From Flavipsychrobacter sp. (GTDB taxonomy: Bacteria; Bacteroidota; Bacteroidia; Chitinophagales; Chitinophagaceae), in contig JAEUVZ010000023.1 in NCBI GenBank assembly GCA_016786665.1, positions 1-64,000 of the forward strand: a stretch of 64,000 nucleotides of DNA, written 5' to 3'. The position numbers were made by a program, and so were the translations under genes. The notes beneath the pieces are model-generated. The model was not told where the DNA came from. It saw only the letters and a list, made by a program, of their open reading frames with translations, and ran no database searches. Below, in pieces: positions 50,024-59,212 of the stretch (positions are counted from its first letter, which is position 1; the number at the start of each line of letters is the position of its first letter).

Positions 50024-51925
50024 ATGTGCGGTATACTTGGCGCAATCAGCAGCGAAAAAAGCCTTCATAAAATTGAAGAAAAACTCAGCGTACTTGCCCA
50101 TCGCGGACCGGATGACAGCGGCTTTTACAAACAAGGCAACTTAGCACTTGGCCACCTGCGTCTGTCCATACAGGATGTTTCGTCCAACGGACATCAGCCT
50201 ATGACTTCAATTGATGGATTATATACCATCATTTTCAACGGAGAAATATATAATCACTGGGAAATCCGCAAAGACCTGGAAGCCGCAGGCTTTACTTTTC
50301 GTTCTACATCCGATACCGAGACCCTGCTGTATGCCTACATAGCTTATGGCAACAAATGTCTCGACAAACTGAATGGAATTTTCGCGTTTGCCATTCATAA
50401 CCGAAAAGACGAAACCCTTTTTATTGCCAGGGACAATTTTGGGGTAAAGCCTTTATACTACTATTTTGATGGTAGTCACCTATTTTTCAGTTCGGAAATG
50501 AAAGCTTTGCTGGACTTTGAAGAACTGAATTACGACCTCGCCCCCGAAGCCTTCTACAATTACCTCTTGCTGCTTTGGTCACCGGGTGAAACAACCCCTT
50601 TCCGCAAGATAAAAAAGATGCTTCCTGGCCACTATGCGGAAGTAAAACTCAATGATATTGCATCGTTCGCTCCGGTACAGTACTACAAAGTCCCCTTTAA
50701 TGGAGCGTACCGAACCGACCGCACAGAAAAAGAATGGATAGATATACTGGATGAGCAACTGAACCAGGTGGTAAAGCGCCAGTTATTATCAGATGTACCG
50801 GTTGGCTTTTTCCTCTCTGGCGGACTGGACTCCAGTCTTCTCGCCGCTATCACCCGCCGGCTATATCCTAACGAGCCACTTAAAGCCTACACGATAGATA
50901 CCGGCAGGATACTGAAGCAGGAAGGCTTTGCTGAGGACTTGCCATACGCCAAAAAGGTAGCTGCACACACCAATATAGATCTGCAGATAATACAGGCCGA
51001 CATAAATATCCTTAACGATTTTGATAAGATGATATGGCACCTGGATGAGCCACAGGCTGACGCTTCGCCGCTGAACGTACTGAATATATCCCGCGAAGCT
51101 CATAACCAGGATTACAAGGTGTTGCTTTGCGGGTCTGGCGGCGATGATATTTTCTCAGGATACCGGCGTCATCGTGCCTTACGGATTGATAACATGCTAT
51201 CGGGATTGCCCATGATCGCTAAAAAAGGCATCAAAGGCATAGCATCCATCTGGCCCAACAATGTAACCGGGCGGCGTATTAAAAAGCTTGTAGCAGACAT
51301 TGAACTTCCCGATCATATTCGTCGTATGAGCTTCTTTTTCTGGCTAAAGCCTCATCGTGCCCTTGAACTCTTTACCCAGGAGTACAGGGAGCGTATAAAT
51401 AAGGATGTAATTTTTGATTTTTTCAGCGGCTTAAATGCGGAAATCCCGCTTGAGAAAGATCCGCTGAATCAAATGCTTTTCTGGGAAATACGCAGCTTCC
51501 TGGTAGACCATAATCTGAACTACATGGACAAGCTTTCTATGGCCGCCAGCATAGAGACCCGGGTTCCCTATATGGATAAAGAGCTGGTAGAGCTGAGTAC
51601 TCAAATTCCGCCCCACCTTAAACTGAAAGGCGATGAAACAAAATACCTCCTCAAAAAAGTAGCGGAACGCTACCTGCCCAACGAAGTGATATACCGCCCT
51701 AAAACAGGCTTTGTAGCACCAATAAGAAAATGGATAAAAGAAGACATGCAGGAAATGATCAAGGAACGGCTCCTTTCTGATGACTTCTATAAATGGGGTA
51801 TATTTGATAAAAAAGCAATAGAAACTCTTATCCGAGATAACGCAACAGGCAAGATTGAAGCTGCATATACCATCTGGTCGCTACTCGCCATCGAATCGTG
51901 GCTGCGCCAGTTTGCTGCAAAATAG
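50024..51925 (+). CDS. asnB: Asparagine synthase (glutamine-hydrolysing) family, AsnB
   Basis: 633 residues, the long AsnB form. Cys2 (MCGILGAI) is the glutamine amidotransferase nucleophile; RGPDDSG and FNGEIYNHWEIR complete that domain. The synthetase domain has the PP-loop S265GGLDSS and later CGSGGDDIFSGYRRH. It forms an amide from an acid using glutamine and ATP. The neighbours are glycosyltransferases, so besides asparagine it may amidate a uronic acid of a surface glycan, as known for homologues in O-antigen clusters; this is inference. Confidence 0.9.
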   Translation: MCGILGAISSEKSLHKIEEKLSVLAHRGPDDSGFYKQGNLALGHLRLSIQDVSSNGHQPMTSIDGLYTIIFNGEIYNHWEIRKDLEAAGFTFRSTSDTETLLYAYIAYGNKCLDKLNGIFAFAIHNRKDETLFIARDNFGVKPLYYYFDGSHLFFSSEMKALLDFEELNYDLAPEAFYNYLLLLWSPGETTPFRKIKKMLPGHYAEVKLNDIASFAPVQYYKVPFNGAYRTDRTEKEWIDILDEQLNQVVKRQLLSDVPVGFFLSGGLDSSLLAAITRRLYPNEPLKAYTIDTGRILKQEGFAEDLPYAKKVAAHTNIDLQIIQADINILNDFDKMIWHLDEPQADASPLNVLNISREAHNQDYKVLLCGSGGDDIFSGYRRHRALRIDNMLSGLPMIAKKGIKGIASIWPNNVTGRRIKKLVADIELPDHIRRMSFFFWLKPHRALELFTQEYRERINKDVIFDFFSGLNAEIPLEKDPLNQMLFWEIRSFLVDHNLNYMDKLSMAASIETRVPYMDKELVELSTQIPPHLKLKGDETKYLLKKVAERYLPNEVIYRPKTGFVAPIRKWIKEDMQEMIKERLLSDDFYKWGIFDKKAIETLIRDNATGKIEAAYTIWSLLAIESWLRQFAAK

Positions 51926-51940
51926 TCTGTCTTTCTTTCT

Positions 51941-51948
51941 TAGCTTTG
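51941..51948 (+). promoter_or_regulatory. -7 box upstream of the bi-domain oxidoreductase
   Basis: TAGCTTTG fits TAnnTTTG and lies 68 bp before the ATG. A small hairpin, ACCGGC/GCCGGT (51950-51966), follows directly and would be at the start of the transcript. No clear -33 box. Confidence 0.4.
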
Positions 51949-52016
51949 CACCGGCACTTAGCCGGTAATGTGTGCAGATACAATAGTCAATTAGTATCTT
52001 GCCCGGGTTTTAGCAC

Positions 52017-54134
52017 ATGAAGCAGATTATCCAGGACCTTAAAAACGGAGATACCATTCTTGAAGAAGTGCCCGCACCTATGCCCAGGAACGGGTACCTG
52101 CTGATACGAACGAGCCGCAGCCTCATATCGCTGGGAACGGAGCGTATGCTGGTAGAATTTGGCAAAGCCGGCTGGATACAGAAAGCCCGACAGCAGCCCG
52201 ACAGGGTGAAAATGGTGCTGAACAAGATAAAGACAGATGGCCTGAAACCAACCGTCAACGCGGTATTCAACAAGTTGGGCCAGCCCATTCCTCTGGGATA
52301 TTGCAATGTGGGCAGGGTCATTGCCGTGGGTAAAGGCGTCACCGGTTTCCAGGTGGGCGACCGGGTAGCCTCTAACGGGCACCACGCAGAAATTGTTTCC
52401 GTACCCCAGAACCTGGCCGCCCGTGTACCTGATAATGTGAGCGATGAAGAAGCCGCCTTTACGGTAATAGGGGCTATTGGCCTGCAGGGCATACGCCTGG
52501 TAGCACCTACGTTCGGGGAAACGATAGTGGTAATAGGAATGGGCCTGATAGGTCAGCTTACCGCCCAGCTGCTAAAAGCCAACGGCTGCCGGGTGGTGGG
52601 GGTAGACTTTGACAATAACAAGCTGGAGCTGGCCCGCGCCCGTGGTATCATTACTATTAATCCCGCCGAGGGTACCGACCCCGTAGCTTATATCAATGCA
52701 CTGACGCAGGGCATAGGCGCCGATGGCGTGGTGATAACTGCGGCTAATAAAGACAATGAAATAATCTCCCAATCGGCGCAGATGAGCCGCAAGCGCGGGC
52801 GCATAGTGCTGGTAGGCGTGGTAGGGCTGGACATAAACCGGGCCGATTTTTTTGAAAAAGAACTATCATTCCAGGTAAGCTGCTCCTATGGACCGGGAAG
52901 GTATGATACTGATTACGAGCAGAAGGGGCTCGACTACCCGGTTGGGTTCGTTCGCTGGACGGAGAAGCGCAATTTTGAAGCAGTGCTCCAGGCCCTGGAC
53001 AGCAGGCAACTGGATGTGCAACCGCTTATTACCGACCGCATAGGGCTTTATGAATACCATAAGGCTTATGGCAATATGCAGAACCCTAATGCCATAGCCA
53101 CTATCATTACTTACAGCGATAAAAGCAGCATCAACAACACAGTCGTTTTCCAGTCGCGTACCGCTACAGGCGGCAGCGGCGTGGCCGGGATAATAGGTGC
53201 CGGCAACTTTACCGGCGGAATAGTGCTACCAGCGCTTAAAAAGTGCGGCGCCGGGATAAAAGTAATTGCCAGCGCGTCGGGGCTTTCCGGCGTGAGCCTG
53301 GCGAAAAAGTACGGTATAGCAGCCGCCACTACCGACTATAAAGCCATACTGGCCGACACCGATGTGGAGGTAGCCTTTATCACCACCCGCCACCACCAGC
53401 ACGCACACATGGTATGCGAAACGCTGGAGGCCGGCAAGCACGTATTTGTAGAAAAACCCCTGGCCATACACCGCGATGAACTGGCACAAGTAATAGATGC
53501 CTACAAAGCGGCGGGCAAGACGCTTACCGTGGGGTATAATCGCCGTTTCGCGCCGCTGGCCGTGAAGATGAAAAAACTACTGGGCGAAACCAATGCCCCA
53601 ATGAATATAGTAGTGACCATAAATGCAGGCATGATACCCGCGGGTAACTGGCTGCAGGATATGGAAACGGGCGGGGGCCGCATTATAGGCGAAGCCTGTC
53701 ACTTTATAGACCTGTGTACGTACCTGTGCGGTTCCGCCGTAAAGGCGGTGTGCCTGAATGCCATGGGTACCCACCCCGCAGAAAACACCGATAATGCTAC
53801 CCTGCTGCTGCAGTACGAGAATGGCACCCACGCCGCTATCAACTATTTCTCCAATGGCAGCAAAGCCTACGACAAAGAACGGGTGGAAGTATACAGCCAG
53901 GAACGTACCCTGGTACTGGAAAACTGGAAACGCCTGAAAGGCTATGGCTTCAGGGGATTCTCGTCGGAGTCGGCTACGCAGGACAAAGGCCACTATCACC
54001 AGTTCCGGCTGCTGATGGAGCGCATTAAGAATGGCGGCGAGCCTGTTATCCCCTTCCACGAATTAGTTAACACATCGCAGGCGAGCCTTGCCGCTATCGA
54101 AAGCCTGAAACAAAAAGCCTGGATTACGCTGTAG
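52017..54134 (+). CDS. Bi-domain oxidoreductase (zinc-type alcohol dehydrogenase + Gfo/Idh/MocA)
   Basis: 705 residues with two dehydrogenase halves. The first (about 1-360) is of the medium-chain dehydrogenase type, with a Rossmann motif VIGMGLIGQLTAQLL. The second (about 385-705) starts GVAGIIGAGNFTGGIVLPAL (NAD(P) binding) and has the Gfo/Idh/MocA EKPLA motif (FVEKPLAIHRDE). Such fused enzymes occur in polysaccharide gene clusters, probably oxidising or epimerising a nucleotide sugar. It lies just after asnB and is likely part of the same glycan pathway. Substrate unknown. Confidence 0.85.
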   Translation: MKQIIQDLKNGDTILEEVPAPMPRNGYLLIRTSRSLISLGTERMLVEFGKAGWIQKARQQPDRVKMVLNKIKTDGLKPTVNAVFNKLGQPIPLGYCNVGRVIAVGKGVTGFQVGDRVASNGHHAEIVSVPQNLAARVPDNVSDEEAAFTVIGAIGLQGIRLVAPTFGETIVVIGMGLIGQLTAQLLKANGCRVVGVDFDNNKLELARARGIITINPAEGTDPVAYINALTQGIGADGVVITAANKDNEIISQSAQMSRKRGRIVLVGVVGLDINRADFFEKELSFQVSCSYGPGRYDTDYEQKGLDYPVGFVRWTEKRNFEAVLQALDSRQLDVQPLITDRIGLYEYHKAYGNMQNPNAIATIITYSDKSSINNTVVFQSRTATGGSGVAGIIGAGNFTGGIVLPALKKCGAGIKVIASASGLSGVSLAKKYGIAAATTDYKAILADTDVEVAFITTRHHQHAHMVCETLEAGKHVFVEKPLAIHRDELAQVIDAYKAAGKTLTVGYNRRFAPLAVKMKKLLGETNAPMNIVVTINAGMIPAGNWLQDMETGGGRIIGEACHFIDLCTYLCGSAVKAVCLNAMGTHPAENTDNATLLLQYENGTHAAINYFSNGSKAYDKERVEVYSQERTLVLENWKRLKGYGFRGFSSESATQDKGHYHQFRLLMERIKNGGEPVIPFHELVNTSQASLAAIESLKQKAWITL

Positions 54135-54156
54135 TCCCGGGGCATCGTTTACCAAT

Positions 54157-54750
54157 ATGATACTTTACCTGATTCCAATAATATCCGCGTTTATCGGTTG
54201 GTTCACCAACTGGATAGCGATAAAAATGCTCTTCCACCCCAAAGAGCCGAAGCGTGTGCTGGGCATCACCTTTCATGGTATATTTCCTAAGCGGCAAAAG
54301 CAGTTCGCCATAAAGTTGGGGGCGCTGGTAGCCAACGAATTGCTGCACTTTGATGAGATTGCGGCCCGGCTCAAAGACACGGAAAAACTTAAAGAACTAA
54401 ATCCGGTAATAGAAGAGCATCTCGATAAATTCCTCCGCGTACGCCTTGCCGAAAAAATGCCGATGATTTCGATGTTCATCGGCGAAAAGACCATCGGCCA
54501 GCTGAAGGAAGGGATGATGGAGGAAATAGAGCAACTGCTGCCCGAGCTCATCAATCGCTACGCCGACTCGCTGGGCCGCCAGATAGATATAGAACGTATA
54601 GTAACCGAAAAAGTGACCAACTTCTCCTCCGACAAGATGGAGCAGATACTGATGGCCATTATGAGCAAGGAGTTCCGCTTTGTAGAAATACTGGGGGGCG
54701 TACTGGGCTTTATCATTGGTATTATACAAGTATTACTAACCCTTATATAG
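54157..54750 (+). CDS. DUF445 membrane protein
   Basis: 197 residues with an N-terminal membrane helix pair containing the family core FIGWFTNWIAIKMLFHPKEP, a charged helical middle (about 55-170) and a C-terminal helix (EILGGVLGFIIGIIQVLL). DUF445 proteins (YheB-type) sit in the inner membrane; their role is unknown. It follows the bi-domain oxidoreductase by 22 bp and might be read from the same transcript, though functional links are not evident. Confidence 0.82.
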   Translation: MILYLIPIISAFIGWFTNWIAIKMLFHPKEPKRVLGITFHGIFPKRQKQFAIKLGALVANELLHFDEIAARLKDTEKLKELNPVIEEHLDKFLRVRLAEKMPMISMFIGEKTIGQLKEGMMEEIEQLLPELINRYADSLGRQIDIERIVTEKVTNFSSDKMEQILMAIMSKEFRFVEILGGVLGFIIGIIQVLLTLI

Positions 54751-54771
54751 AAGCACTGCGCAGCCAAAAAC

Positions 54772-54804
54772 CTTGCAAAAAGGGCGGTAAAATCCGTATT
54801 TTTG
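54772..54804 (+). promoter_or_regulatory. Predicted hmgA promoter
   Basis: CTTG (one mismatch to TTTG), a 21-bp spacer and TATTTTTG. The -7 box ends 20 bp before the hmgA ATG. Confidence 0.6.
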
Positions 54805-54824
54805 AAACAAATTAAGCTTCGCCA

Positions 54825-55985
54825 ATGCCACATTATTATTCGCTCGGTAGCATACCGCACAAAAGGCATACACAATTCCGTAAGCCAGACGGTTCGCTCT
54901 ATTCAGAGCAGCTATTCAGCACGGAAGGTTTTTCATCAGACTATACGCTCCTCTATCACATATACCCGCCTACCACCATCATTCGCACCGAAGAGCCGAA
55001 GGATATTTCGCCCAGGGCCGCCAGCGATAATATATTGAAGCACCGCAGCTTTAAGGGTTTCCAGGTGAAACCCGCAGCCGAATACCTCGATAGCCGGAAA
55101 GTGGTGCTTTTCAATAATGATTGCCAGCTCTCGCTGGCCGCACCGCAGGAAAGCTTCCAAAAGAATATATTTTATAAAAACGCCGATGCCGACGAAGTGA
55201 TCTTTATACACGAAGGCACCGGAACGCTGAAAACCTGCTATGGTAAGCTCCCCTTCGGCTATGGCGACTACCTGGTGGTACCCCGAGGCACTATCTATCA
55301 ATTGGACTTTGACACCCCATCCAACCGGCTTTTTATCATAGAATCGTTCGGGCCTATTGCATTCCCGAAAAGATACCTTAGCCGCTACGGCCAATTGCTG
55401 GAGCACTCCCCCTTCTGCGAGCGCGACATCCGCAAGCCACAAGACCTGGAAGCCATTGACGAGAAAGGCGAATTCCTGATAAACGTAAAGAAGAAGGGAC
55501 TACTCTACCCTATATGGTATGGCTCACACCCCTTTGACGTGGTAGGCTGGGATGGATGCGACTATCCTTACGCCCTCAGCATACACGACTTTGAGCCCAT
55601 CACCGGACGGGTACACCAGCCACCACCGGTACACCAGACCTTTGACGGACACAACTTTGTTATTTGTTCATTCGTACCTCGCCTGTTCGACTATCACCCC
55701 AAGGCCATACCCGCCCCCTACAACCACAGCAATATAGATAGCGACGAAGTGCTCTACTATGTAGACGGCGACTTTATGAGCCGCAAGCATGTGGAGCGCG
55801 GCATGATAACGCTGCACCCCGCCGGCATTCCGCACGGGCCGCATCCCGGAACGGTGGAAAAAAGCATCGGCGCGCTGGAGACCAAAGAACTGGCGGTAAT
55901 GGTAGATACCTTCCACCCGCTGAAAATGACCGAAGACGCACTGGGTATTGAAGATGACTCGTATATAGTTAGCTGGATAGAATAG
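54825..55985 (+). CDS. hmgA: Homogentisate 1,2-dioxygenase
   Basis: 386 residues, with the two-cupin architecture of HmgA. The active site lies in the C-terminal half: PVHQTFDGHNFVICSFVPR, the iron-site segment YNHSNIDSDEVLYYV, and HPAGIPHGPHPGTVE, which contain the His and Glu ligands. It cleaves homogentisate to maleylacetoacetate in tyrosine/phenylalanine catabolism. Hpd, which makes homogentisate, is encoded 172 bp downstream. It has its own promoter; the pathway's next enzymes are not in the window. Confidence 0.93.
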   Translation: MPHYYSLGSIPHKRHTQFRKPDGSLYSEQLFSTEGFSSDYTLLYHIYPPTTIIRTEEPKDISPRAASDNILKHRSFKGFQVKPAAEYLDSRKVVLFNNDCQLSLAAPQESFQKNIFYKNADADEVIFIHEGTGTLKTCYGKLPFGYGDYLVVPRGTIYQLDFDTPSNRLFIIESFGPIAFPKRYLSRYGQLLEHSPFCERDIRKPQDLEAIDEKGEFLINVKKKGLLYPIWYGSHPFDVVGWDGCDYPYALSIHDFEPITGRVHQPPPVHQTFDGHNFVICSFVPRLFDYHPKAIPAPYNHSNIDSDEVLYYVDGDFMSRKHVERGMITLHPAGIPHGPHPGTVEKSIGALETKELAVMVDTFHPLKMTEDALGIEDDSYIVSWIE

Positions 55986-55989
55986 TTTA

Positions 55990-56101
55990 CCCGGCTACAC
56001 GTTAGACACTTTACAGATATAGAATGAACGGACTAATTGATTGGAACAGGGAATTGTTACGAACCATGGCCATGGCCGAATGGAGCCGTGTGTAGCCCGG
56101 C
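55990..56101. promoter_or_regulatory. Inverted-repeat leader region between hmgA and hpd
   Basis: GGCTACAC (55993-56000) and GTGTAGCC (56090-56097) are perfect inverse copies 89 nt apart, extended by further CCGG pairs. Between them lies a 23-codon open frame starting at ATG 56023 and ending in TAG inside the second arm. It could form a large stem-loop in an hpd leader or be chance; the encoded peptide (MNGLIDWNRELL...) has no Tyr or Phe, so simple attenuation is not suggested. Confidence 0.35.
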
Positions 56102-56157
56102 ATTCCGGAGCCTTTTCTTAACTATTCAATTTTCTAATTAAAAAAATATTTATAATA

Positions 56158-57285
56158 ATGGAATCATTATCAGTAAGCCAGAAAATGGCGCAAGCGCAGG
56201 ATTTTTTACCTATTAACGGTACCGACTATGTAGAGTTCTATGTAGGCAACGCCAAACAGGCGGCCTACTATTACAAGGCCGCATTTGGTTTCCAGTCGCT
56301 GGCTTACGCCGGCCCGGAAACGGGAGTAAAAGACCGTGCCTCTTACGTGCTGCAGCAGGGCAAAATACGCCTGGTACTCACCACTCCGCTGAAGAGCGAC
56401 AACCCCATCAACCAGCACATATACAAGCACGGAGATGGCGTTAAAATACTGGCGCTGTGGGTAGATGACGCCTACAAAAGTTACGAAGAAACCACCAAGA
56501 GGGGCGCCCGCTCCTATATGGAGCCGCAAACCATTACCGACGAGCACGGAGAAGTAAAGATCTCCGGCATATACACCTACGGCGAAACCGTACACATGTT
56601 TATAGAGCGGAAGAACTATAACGGCCCCTTCCTGCCAGGATACAAAGAGTGGAAAAGCAGCTTTAACCCATCCGATGTGGGGCTGCAATATGTAGACCAC
56701 TGCGTAGGCAACGTAGGCTGGAACCGCATGAACGATACCGTAAAGTGGTATGAAGACGTGATGGGCTTTGCCAATATCCTGTCCTTTGACGACAAGCAGA
56801 TAAACACCGAGTATTCGGCCCTGATGAGCAAGGTAATGAGCAATGGCAACGGCTATGTAAAATTCCCCATAAACGAACCCGCTGAAGGCAAGAAGAAATC
56901 GCAGATAGAAGAATACCTGGAGTTCTACGAAGGCGAGGGGGTGCAGCACGTAGCTATCGCCACCAACGACATTATCACCACCGTGCGCGAACTAAAAGCA
57001 CGCGGGGTAGAGTTCCTGGACACGCCGGACACCTACTACGAAGAACTCTTTGACCGGGTGGGCAAAATAGACGAAGACGTAGCGCCCCTCCAGGAACTGA
57101 AAATACTAGTAGACCGCGATGACGAGGGGTACCTGCTGCAGATATTCACCAAACCGGTGGAAGACCGCCCTACGCTGTTTTTCGAAATCATTCAGCGCAA
57201 GGGTGCAAAGAGCTTCGGAGCAGGTAACTTCAAGGCGCTCTTCGAATCGATAGAGCGTGAGCAGGCGAAACGAGGCAACCTCTAA
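56158..57285 (+). CDS. hpd: 4-hydroxyphenylpyruvate dioxygenase
   Basis: 375 residues with the two vicinal-oxygen-chelate halves. The Fe(II) ligands are His181 (YVDHCVGNVGWN), His264 (GVQHVAIATND) and Glu343 (TLFFEIIQR), with the same spacing as in Pseudomonas Hpd. It converts 4-hydroxyphenylpyruvate to homogentisate, the substrate of HmgA next door. Together they mark the tyrosine degradation pathway. An AT-rich stretch lies directly upstream; the leader contains an inverted repeat. A terminator follows. Confidence 0.96.
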   Translation: MESLSVSQKMAQAQDFLPINGTDYVEFYVGNAKQAAYYYKAAFGFQSLAYAGPETGVKDRASYVLQQGKIRLVLTTPLKSDNPINQHIYKHGDGVKILALWVDDAYKSYEETTKRGARSYMEPQTITDEHGEVKISGIYTYGETVHMFIERKNYNGPFLPGYKEWKSSFNPSDVGLQYVDHCVGNVGWNRMNDTVKWYEDVMGFANILSFDDKQINTEYSALMSKVMSNGNGYVKFPINEPAEGKKKSQIEEYLEFYEGEGVQHVAIATNDIITTVRELKARGVEFLDTPDTYYEELFDRVGKIDEDVAPLQELKILVDRDDEGYLLQIFTKPVEDRPTLFFEIIQRKGAKSFGAGNFKALFESIEREQAKRGNL

Positions 57286-57312
57286 CTGATTTTAATATTT
57301 TTCTTTAATTGT

Positions 57313-57339
57313 AAAAGCTCCGTAATAACGGGGCTTTTT
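57313..57339 (+). terminator. Terminator of hpd
   Basis: AAAAGCTCCGT and ACGGGGCTTTT form an eleven-base-pair stem (one G-U) with loop AATA, followed by TTTACATTTTTTT. Confidence 0.88.
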
Positions 57340-57374
57340 ACATTTTTTTAGCAATTTCTTAGGGCAAAACCACA

Positions 57375-57382
57375 TATATTTG
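57375..57382 (+). promoter_or_regulatory. -7 box before the L,D-transpeptidase gene
   Basis: TATATTTG is an exact TAnnTTTG match 54 bp before the ATG; no TTTG is found at the expected -33 position. Confidence 0.5.
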
Positions 57383-57436
57383 CCTGATACTGTAAGGGTT
57401 TCGCAATTTTTCATCTTCTGACTTATTTCTGTGTAT

Positions 57437-58216
57437 ATGGCGCAAAAACTGCTGGTTAGCATTGTATTTGCTTTGATAGTGTGCTTCTCTTCTTCCGGAG
57501 TCTCTGCCCAGGATGACCCCAATACGTTCAAGAACTTCCAGTTCTCATCGGACCGGGTGACCAATGCCTGGAACAAGTATAACGATAGTCTTCGTTCACT
57601 CTTCAAGAGCAAGGGCGTGGCCTACCCTCCCAAAGATATTTACATCCGCTCGTTCAAGTCGATGAATGAGATGGAGGTATGGGCCCGCAACGAGCCAGAC
57701 CAGGAATACAAGCTCATTAAGCTTTACCGCATCTGCGCCCTTTCAGGAATATTGGGCCCTAAGCGTTACGAAGGCGACCGCCAGGTACCGGAAGGCTTTT
57801 ACTTTATAGAAGACTTCAACCCCCGCAGCGACTATCACCTTTCCATGCTTATCAACTACCCCAATTACTCAGACCTGATGCTGAGTAATAAAACCCGTCC
57901 CGGTGGTGACATCTACATTCACGGTGGCTGTGTTACCGTAGGTTGCATGCCCATGACCGACGACGTGATACAGGAAATATACACCCTGTGCCTCAATGCC
58001 AAAATCAACGGGCAGATACACATACCCGTACACATCTTCCCCACCCGCTTCAACGACGCAGGACTTAACTTCCTGGGACGCGAGTACGGCAAGGAACAGG
58101 ACAAACAACAGTTTTGGGTGAACCTGAAAGCGGGATACGATTATTTTGAAAAACACCATAAGATATTCCCGGTAGTGTACACCCCGGAAGGGAAGTACGC
58201 CATCAGCAACAACTAA
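57437..58216 (+). CDS. L,D-transpeptidase-family murein enzyme (YafK-like)
   Basis: 259 residues from ATG 57437 (a GTG two codons earlier is also in frame). Signal peptide (MAQKLLVSIVFALIVCFSSS...), then a YkuD-type domain: IYIHGGCVTVGCMPMTDD holds the catalytic His162 and Cys170. GPKRYEGDRQVPEGFYFIED is typical of the YafK branch. These periplasmic enzymes form or break links to the meso-diaminopimelate of peptidoglycan; YafK-like members include the hydrolase that detaches Braun lipoprotein in E. coli. The exact reaction here is not determined. Confidence 0.88.
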   Translation: MAQKLLVSIVFALIVCFSSSGVSAQDDPNTFKNFQFSSDRVTNAWNKYNDSLRSLFKSKGVAYPPKDIYIRSFKSMNEMEVWARNEPDQEYKLIKLYRICALSGILGPKRYEGDRQVPEGFYFIEDFNPRSDYHLSMLINYPNYSDLMLSNKTRPGGDIYIHGGCVTVGCMPMTDDVIQEIYTLCLNAKINGQIHIPVHIFPTRFNDAGLNFLGREYGKEQDKQQFWVNLKAGYDYFEKHHKIFPVVYTPEGKYAISNN

Positions 58217-58247
58217 GGGCGGCGGCTGTTGTATGCCGTTTTTCCCC

Positions 58248-58255
58248 TAACTTTG
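58248..58255 (+). promoter_or_regulatory. -7 box before the DUF4249 gene
   Basis: TAACTTTG matches TAnnTTTG, 27 bp before the chosen ATG at 58283, and supports that start over the upstream in-frame codon. Confidence 0.5.
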
Positions 58256-58282
58256 TACCATACTTTAGACAGCCCCGGCTTT

Positions 58283-59212
58283 ATGACCATAAAATTAGTG
58301 AACAGCAGTGCGTGGAAATATACCGCCCTTGCTGTTTTTCTATTTTCAGCATCCCTGTTCATTTCCTGCGAGAAGGAAATAAAGTTGAACCTCAGCACCG
58401 GCGACCCGGCACTGGTGGTAGAAGGACAGATAGAAACAGGCCTGCCGCCTTTCGTGATGATAACCAAAACTTTTGGCTTCTTCTCAAAGGTAGACCTGGC
58501 CACGCTGGAGGGTAGTTTTGTGCACGATGCGCTGGTCACCATCACCGATGGTTCCATACTGGATACGCTTCGCGAATACACGCTGGATAGCTCGGGCGTT
58601 AAATTCTCTTTCTATTCAATAGATACCGCCACGCTCAGCAACGCTATACTGCAGGGCGAGGTGGATAAGAACTACACTCTTTCCATATCGTACGGGGGTA
58701 AAACCTACCAGGCTACCACCAAGATACCCAACGTGATACCGGTAGACAGCTTCTATGCCGATACCGTTTTGCCTTTCCGCTTTCCCAATACCCCCACTGA
58801 TGCAGTGGCGCTCTACATCAACGTGAAAGACCCGGATACCATAGGCAATTATATACGCTACTATACCAAGCGCAATGACGAACCCTATTACCCGGTAGAT
58901 GTGGTGACGGCTGAGGACTTTGGCGCTAATGGCACCTACCTGCGGAAGATAGGCATTGGTTTCGGTTATCCCCGCTCAGTGCCGGATAGCTCCGCATCGG
59001 TTTACCCAATAAAGGGCGACTCCATTACCCTGAAATGGTGCGCCATAGATAAACAGGTGTACGACTTCTGGAGAACATACTCGTTTGCCATCAATGTAGT
59101 GGGCAACCCGTTTGCCTCGCCTACCAATATTCCTTCCAACTTCAGCAATGGCGCTTTAGGCGTGTGGGCGGGCTATGGCAGCAGCACCATTGCGATACAG
59201 GAATACAGGTAG
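58283..59212 (+). CDS. DUF4249 surface lipoprotein
   Basis: 309 residues from ATG 58283, with lipobox LFISC followed by EKEIKLNL, the typical beginning of DUF4249 proteins (CEKEI). The beta domain includes PALVVEGQIETGLPPFVMIT and DALVTITDG. DUF4249 proteins in Bacteroidota are usually encoded near TonB-dependent receptors and are thought to be surface-exposed; here no receptor is adjacent. The stop codon touches the stop of the convergent MBL-fold gene without any gap. Confidence 0.83.
   Translation: MTIKLVNSSAWKYTALAVFLFSASLFISCEKEIKLNLSTGDPALVVEGQIETGLPPFVMITKTFGFFSKVDLATLEGSFVHDALVTITDGSILDTLREYTLDSSGVKFSFYSIDTATLSNAILQGEVDKNYTLSISYGGKTYQATTKIPNVIPVDSFYADTVLPFRFPNTPTDAVALYINVKDPDTIGNYIRYYTKRNDEPYYPVDVVTAEDFGANGTYLRKIGIGFGYPRSVPDSSASVYPIKGDSITLKWCAIDKQVYDFWRTYSFAINVVGNPFASPTNIPSNFSNGALGVWAGYGSSTIAIQEYR

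Noticed and set aside
51950-51966. Hairpin after asnB as a terminator
   Set aside because: Six-base-pair stem without a T-tract; it more likely lies in the leader of the next gene.
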